From: JALOOE01 sp964423545
GTDB lineage: Bacteria > Chloroflexota > Anaerolineae > CG2-30-64-16
Direction of reading: 5' to 3'
Length of the DNA: 25,066 bases
Assembly: GCA_964423545.1 (NCBI GenBank)
Contig: CAYRFV010000047.1
Coordinates: forward strand, 1-25,066
Made by a program: the position numbers and the translations under genes. The notes beneath the pieces are model-generated. The model did not search any database. It was given only the letters and a program-made list of their open reading frames with translations, and had not been told where the DNA came from. Below are positions 21,994-25,066 of this stretch, piece after piece; the first letter of the stretch is position 1; every line of letters begins with the position of its first letter.

Positions 21994-23079
21994 CTACGAC
22001 GTGCTGCCGGCCGTCTGCTCCTTACACAGCTCGACCACCCGCATCACACGCCGCACCCCTTCGGGCGGCACCGCCAACGGCGCGCCTTCGCGCAGCGTCC
22101 GATACAGATCGCGATAGTAGGCCAGGGTCATCGAGATGAAGGAGGCGGACGTCTCGTCGTCCGGCTTCGGAGCAGACCAGCTTTCCTCGTGGAACCGCAG
22201 ATCATCCCGATTGTAGCTGCGATCGGGCGTGGATTGTGTGTCCAGCTGGTGGGGCGATAGCTCTTCCGGCCGGACGTATTTCCAGCGGAGCGCATCGAAA
22301 CTGCCCGCCAGGGTCCCCAGCGCGCCCATCACCAGCCACGGCTCCTGCGCATAGGCGCAGGCGCTGACCAGCTCCAGGTCCACCAGCGGCGCGCCGGGCG
22401 CGGTGAGCAGAAGCTTGAAGCTGTCTTCGGCGTCGCCCAACGCCAGGGCGTTCGTCTCGCGGTAGAAGACATCCGGCTCGATCGGGGCGGCGTTGGCGCC
22501 CAGATCCATGAGCTGCAGCGACTGATCGATGAAGTGGACGCCGTTGTTGCGCAGCTGCCCGCCCGCGAACGCGCGCAGCGTCTGCCAGTCCCAGCGACGG
22601 CCGAAGGAGTGGACCGTCAGCTTGATCTGGAAGATGCGGCCGAGCACGCCGGAGGCGATGACCTCGCGCACCTTCAGATAGCTGGCTTCGTAACGCCGGT
22701 TCTGAAACATCGTGAGGAGCGAGCCGGTGCGCTGCGCGGCGGCCAGCATGCTGTCGGCGTCGGCCAGGTTCTCAGCCATCGGCTTCTCGCAGACGACCGC
22801 CTTCCCCGCCTGCAGCGCGGCAATGGTGTAGACCGCGTGCAGATAGCTCGGCGGGGCCACGATCACCAGCTCCACCTCCCGATCGGCCAGCAGCTCGCCA
22901 TAGCCCGCATAGGCCCGGCAGCCGAAGGTCTGCTGCGCCTCGACCCGCCGCTCGGCGATCAGGTCCGCCACGGCGACGATACGGTACTGCTCAGGCAGAT
23001 GCTTCAGCCCCAATGCATGGATGCTCCATCCGCTGCGCCCCAGGCCGATGATGCCCACTCTGACCGGTGATGATGTCAT
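21994..23079 (-). CDS. Gfo/Idh/MocA family NAD(P)-dependent oxidoreductase
   Basis: This 361-residue protein starts VRVGIIGLGRSGWSIHALGL, a Rossmann dinucleotide-binding fold with GLGRSG at residues 12-17. VELVIVAPPSYLHAVYTIAA and VVCEKPMAEN (Lys99) are the family's cofactor and catalytic landmarks, and the C-terminal half is the mixed beta-sheet domain (VHSFGRRWDWQTLRAFAGGQ then NNGVHFIDQ). Members oxidise sugar or cyclitol hydroxyls to ketones. The gene overlaps the upstream deacetylase-like gene by four bases (ATGA at 23076-23079), so the two are translated as a pair. It may supply the keto-sugar used by the DegT-type enzyme two genes downstream. Confidence 0.93.
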   Translation of the reverse strand: MTSSPVRVGIIGLGRSGWSIHALGLKHLPEQYRIVAVADLIAERRVEAQQTFGCRAYAGYGELLADREVELVIVAPPSYLHAVYTIAALQAGKAVVCEKPMAENLADADSMLAAAQRTGSLLTMFQNRRYEASYLKVREVIASGVLGRIFQIKLTVHSFGRRWDWQTLRAFAGGQLRNNGVHFIDQSLQLMDLGANAAPIEPDVFYRETNALALGDAEDSFKLLLTAPGAPLVDLELVSACAYAQEPWLVMGALGTLAGSFDALRWKYVRPEELSPHQLDTQSTPDRSYNRDDLRFHEESWSAPKPDDETSASFISMTLAYYRDLYRTLREGAPLAVPPEGVRRVMRVVELCKEQTAGSTS

Positions 23080-24884
23080 AAGACCTCCAATCGCTGTTCG
23101 CTGTCAGCCGCCGCATCCACGGTCGCGGCATGAAATGAGAAGCCCCAACGCTCGACGATCTGCGGCGCACAGGCCGCGGCGTTGAGCGTGGCCCGGCTGC
23201 CATCCGGCGCGAGCCACAGCAGGGTGGCGCCGGGCAGGGGCGCTGCGCCGGTGCGCAGCACGAAGACGCCGCCGGGCAGCGTGCGCCAACCGGCCTGCCG
23301 CCGCGCGCGCTCCCAGCCGTTGATCTGCGCCGCGGTCCACCATTCCAGCCCGGCCGCGCGGCCGCGCGCCACCGACTCCAGCAGCGCATCGGCCTGGCCG
23401 GGCTTGGCGATGTGGGCCGGGTGAAAGAGCAGGTGCAGCACGCCGTGCGACTGCAGCACCCCATCCAGCATCGGCGCCAGCGCAGCCATCGGCGAGGTCA
23501 GCAGCATGTCCTGGGTCAGGGTCGGCAGTTCGAGCACGTCCAGGAAGCGGCCCGCCGGATCGAGCGGGAAGTAGGGATGGCACGTGCCGAAAACAAAGGC
23601 GATGGCGCCGGTCTTGGAGGGGCCTTTCGATTGGTCCAGCTGGATGCCGGCGCGGACGCACCAGCGCCACAGGTCGCTGTCGCCCTCCCAACGCAGGTAG
23701 TGGTTCTTGTTGGTGATCGGCGCCGCGGCCGAGCCGGGGCCAGGGGGCTGCCCGCCGAACATCTCCGCGAGCGCTTCCCGCTGGCCCACGAAGTTCGCTT
23801 CGCTCCAGGGCCGATCCACCGAGAAGGAATCATAGTGCATCGCGAGCTCATGCCCGGCCGCCCGGATGGCCGCGATCACCTCCGGCGGGTAGCCCGGCAG
23901 GAGCACGCACCAGGTGGAACGCACATCGGCCTGCGCCAGCACGTCGAGCAGGCGCACGGCGAGCGGAGGATCGTTGAGATCGGTGTCGTGCGACAGCTCG
24001 GCCAACGCCGGGAGGCTGCGCGGGTAGAGCCAGAGCAGCGGCAGCACGACCTTCTGCGCGCGGGCCAGGTGAAAGATCGCACGCAGGAGCAGCTCGCGCC
24101 AGAGGTCCGCGATCGGCTGCATGAAGGCGGATAGGCCCGCCGCGCCGGCCACAGGCTGGCGGTCGAACAGCCAATCCAGGGCCAGGCCGTCGTCGCTCTT
24201 CAGGATGCCGTCGCAGATCGGCCCGGCGCCGTCGGGAGCCGCGACGCCGTCGCGCGTGATGGCTGTCCCTTGCTGGATGCGCACCACGGTTCCGGTCAGA
24301 TCAGGCGCAATGAGGAGGCAGCGTCCCAGGCCCACCCGCCGTTCGACCACCCCCAGCCGCCGGGTTGGCCGCTGGTGGGCGTCGAGCACGCCGGCCAGGA
24401 CGTCGACCCCCTCGCACGCCTCCGCGGGGAGCACGGAGATGCCGTTGAAGAAATGCAGCGGGCAGGTGACATGGCCGAGCGCGGCGTGCGCGGCGCGGCG
24501 CGGTTCCAGGTAACCCTCGCCCAGGTTGCTGGCGAAACCGTACAGGCGGTAGGCCGGCGGCTCCACCGCGACGCCGAAGAGCCGGGCCAGTCCGCACACC
24601 CCGCCGACGCTGATCCAGGCGCCGCCGGCCTCCACCCACGCGGCCAGCTGCGCTTGCAGCGCCGGCGGCAGCTCCGTCTCCCCCACCGTCAGCAGGATGC
24701 GCAGCGCGGGCAGGCTTTCGGCCAGCGCGGCCGGCAGCGCGGCCGGCGGGATCGATGCATAGCACACGCCGGCGTGGCCCAGGATCTCATCGCAATAGTG
24801 TCCGTACGCGGCCAGGTAGTGCGCGGCGACCGGCGTTTCCCAGATACAGACGCCGAGGGGCGCTATCGGAGGTGGTTGCGTCAT
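23076..24884 (-). CDS. GATase-like domain fused to a polysaccharide-deacetylase-like domain
   Basis: The 602-residue protein appears to have two parts. Residues 10-215 resemble a class-I glutamine-amidotransferase-like (flavodoxin-like) fold as seen in the trimerisation domain of beta-galactosidases (LRILLTVGETELPPALQAQL, then WVEAGGAWISVGG). Residues 280-510 look like a CE4/NodB deacetylase: LAELSHDTDLNDPP (298-302 holds the Asp pair) and AAGHELAMHYDSF (His345, His350), then HLLFHPAHI near 485. The CE4 motifs are diverged, so activity on N-acetyl groups is not certain. A small C-terminal beta region follows. No signal peptide is evident. AGGA (minus strand) before ATG 24884 serves as a modest SD. 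An open minus frame overlaps its start by four bases from upstream. Confidence 0.78.
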   Translation of the reverse strand: MTQPPPIAPLGVCIWETPVAAHYLAAYGHYCDEILGHAGVCYASIPPAALPAALAESLPALRILLTVGETELPPALQAQLAAWVEAGGAWISVGGVCGLARLFGVAVEPPAYRLYGFASNLGEGYLEPRRAAHAALGHVTCPLHFFNGISVLPAEACEGVDVLAGVLDAHQRPTRRLGVVERRVGLGRCLLIAPDLTGTVVRIQQGTAITRDGVAAPDGAGPICDGILKSDDGLALDWLFDRQPVAGAAGLSAFMQPIADLWRELLLRAIFHLARAQKVVLPLLWLYPRSLPALAELSHDTDLNDPPLAVRLLDVLAQADVRSTWCVLLPGYPPEVIAAIRAAGHELAMHYDSFSVDRPWSEANFVGQREALAEMFGGQPPGPGSAAAPITNKNHYLRWEGDSDLWRWCVRAGIQLDQSKGPSKTGAIAFVFGTCHPYFPLDPAGRFLDVLELPTLTQDMLLTSPMAALAPMLDGVLQSHGVLHLLFHPAHIAKPGQADALLESVARGRAAGLEWWTAAQINGWERARRQAGWRTLPGGVFVLRTGAAPLPGATLLWLAPDGSRATLNAAACAPQIVERWGFSFHAATVDAAADSEQRLEVL

Positions 24885-24913
24885 GATCGATTCCTATGGG
24901 GCGTCGCTCCGCA

Positions 24914-24955
24914 GCCGCGCCACGGCGTCCGCCGCGCCACGGCGTCCGCCGCGCC
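24914..24955. repeat. 17-bp tandem repeat, two and a half copies
   Basis: gccgcgccacggcgtcc is repeated exactly at 24914-24930 and 24931-24947, with a half unit (gccgcgcc) at 24948-24955. It lies just upstream of the deacetylase-like gene. Confidence 0.85.
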
Positions 24956-24990
24956 GGCTGCGGCGGCGGGCGCGGCGGGGGAGGCGGCGG

Positions 24991-25029
24991 CCGCGGCCCG
25001 GCCGGGCTGCCGCGCCGCGGCCCGGCCGG
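24991..25029. repeat. 15-bp direct repeat in GC-extreme DNA
   Basis: ccgcggcccggccgg occurs at 24991-25005 and again at 25015-25029, separated by nine bases. Apart from this and the tandem repeat I see nothing else in the last 110 bases; this could also be an assembly artefact near a contig end. Confidence 0.7.
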
Positions 25030-25066
25030 CGCCTCGTGGACCGCGCGGGGCTGCCCGCAGCGGGCC

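Larger units (their letters stand above)
24881..25066 (-). other. Possible 3' end of an upstream minus-strand gene, GC-extreme
   Basis: One minus frame is open from the window edge and ends in a TGA that overlaps ATG 24884 as ATGA. It would encode an Ala/Pro/Arg-rich tail such as AAAAGAADAVARRTPW. Because this stretch is almost pure G+C, open frames arise by chance, so I only suggest it as the tail of a gene outside the window. Confidence 0.25.

Overview
The window is a GC-rich (roughly two-thirds G+C) piece of bacterial chromosome. It carries a contiguous set of catabolic genes and no ribosomal RNA, tRNA, CRISPR array or phage genes that I can see. The long T-K-A-P-E-P linker after the lipoprotein cysteine of the solute-binding protein, the URO-D-like and GH-type genes, and TumE-like and MazF-like toxin modules suggest a Chloroflexota (Anaerolineae-like) genome, probably a metagenome assembly because there is a 10-N scaffold gap at 10708-10717. 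This taxonomic guess is inference, not proof.

Plus-strand arm (1-8781). It starts inside a truncated amidohydrolase. Then come a peptide/nickel-type ABC solute-binding lipoprotein and its two permeases (no ATPase genes), a GcvH-like lipoyl carrier, a GlcD-type FAD oxidase, a GlcF/HdrD-type iron-sulfur protein with two 4Fe-4S and two CCG domains, and an M20 amidohydrolase. Tight spacing (ATGA overlap, short gaps) suggests one operon. A plausible reading is uptake of a small amide or N-acyl compound, hydrolysis by the two hydrolases, and oxidation of a product by the FAD/Fe-S pair. The lipoyl carrier beside that pair is the most interesting part.

Minus-strand arm (25066 to 8824, read right to left). 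Genes, in transcription order, are: a GATase-like/polysaccharide-deacetylase-like fusion, a Gfo/Idh/MocA dehydrogenase, an unrecognised beta-sandwich plus alpha/alpha-barrel protein, a DegT-type PLP aminotransferase, an AGE-family epimerase, a GH20-like hydrolase, a TumE-type toxin-antitoxin pair, a URO-D family protein, a large GH31 enzyme (crossed by the assembly gap) and an XRE-cupin regulator. This looks like a carbohydrate (perhaps amino-sugar or glycoconjugate) processing locus. The two arms converge at 8781/8824.

Two lower-GC patches interrupt the minus arm on either side of the GH20-like gene: the TumE-type pair (13367-14088) and a plus-strand patch (about 16560-17541) with a decayed alpha/beta-hydrolase followed by a MazEF-type pair under a near-consensus sigma-70 promoter. 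The 3' end of the toxin gene lies antisense to the last codons of the AGE epimerase, so that patch probably arrived after the locus was assembled. The last 180 bases are extremely GC-rich with short tandem repeats and may hold the end of one more minus-strand gene.
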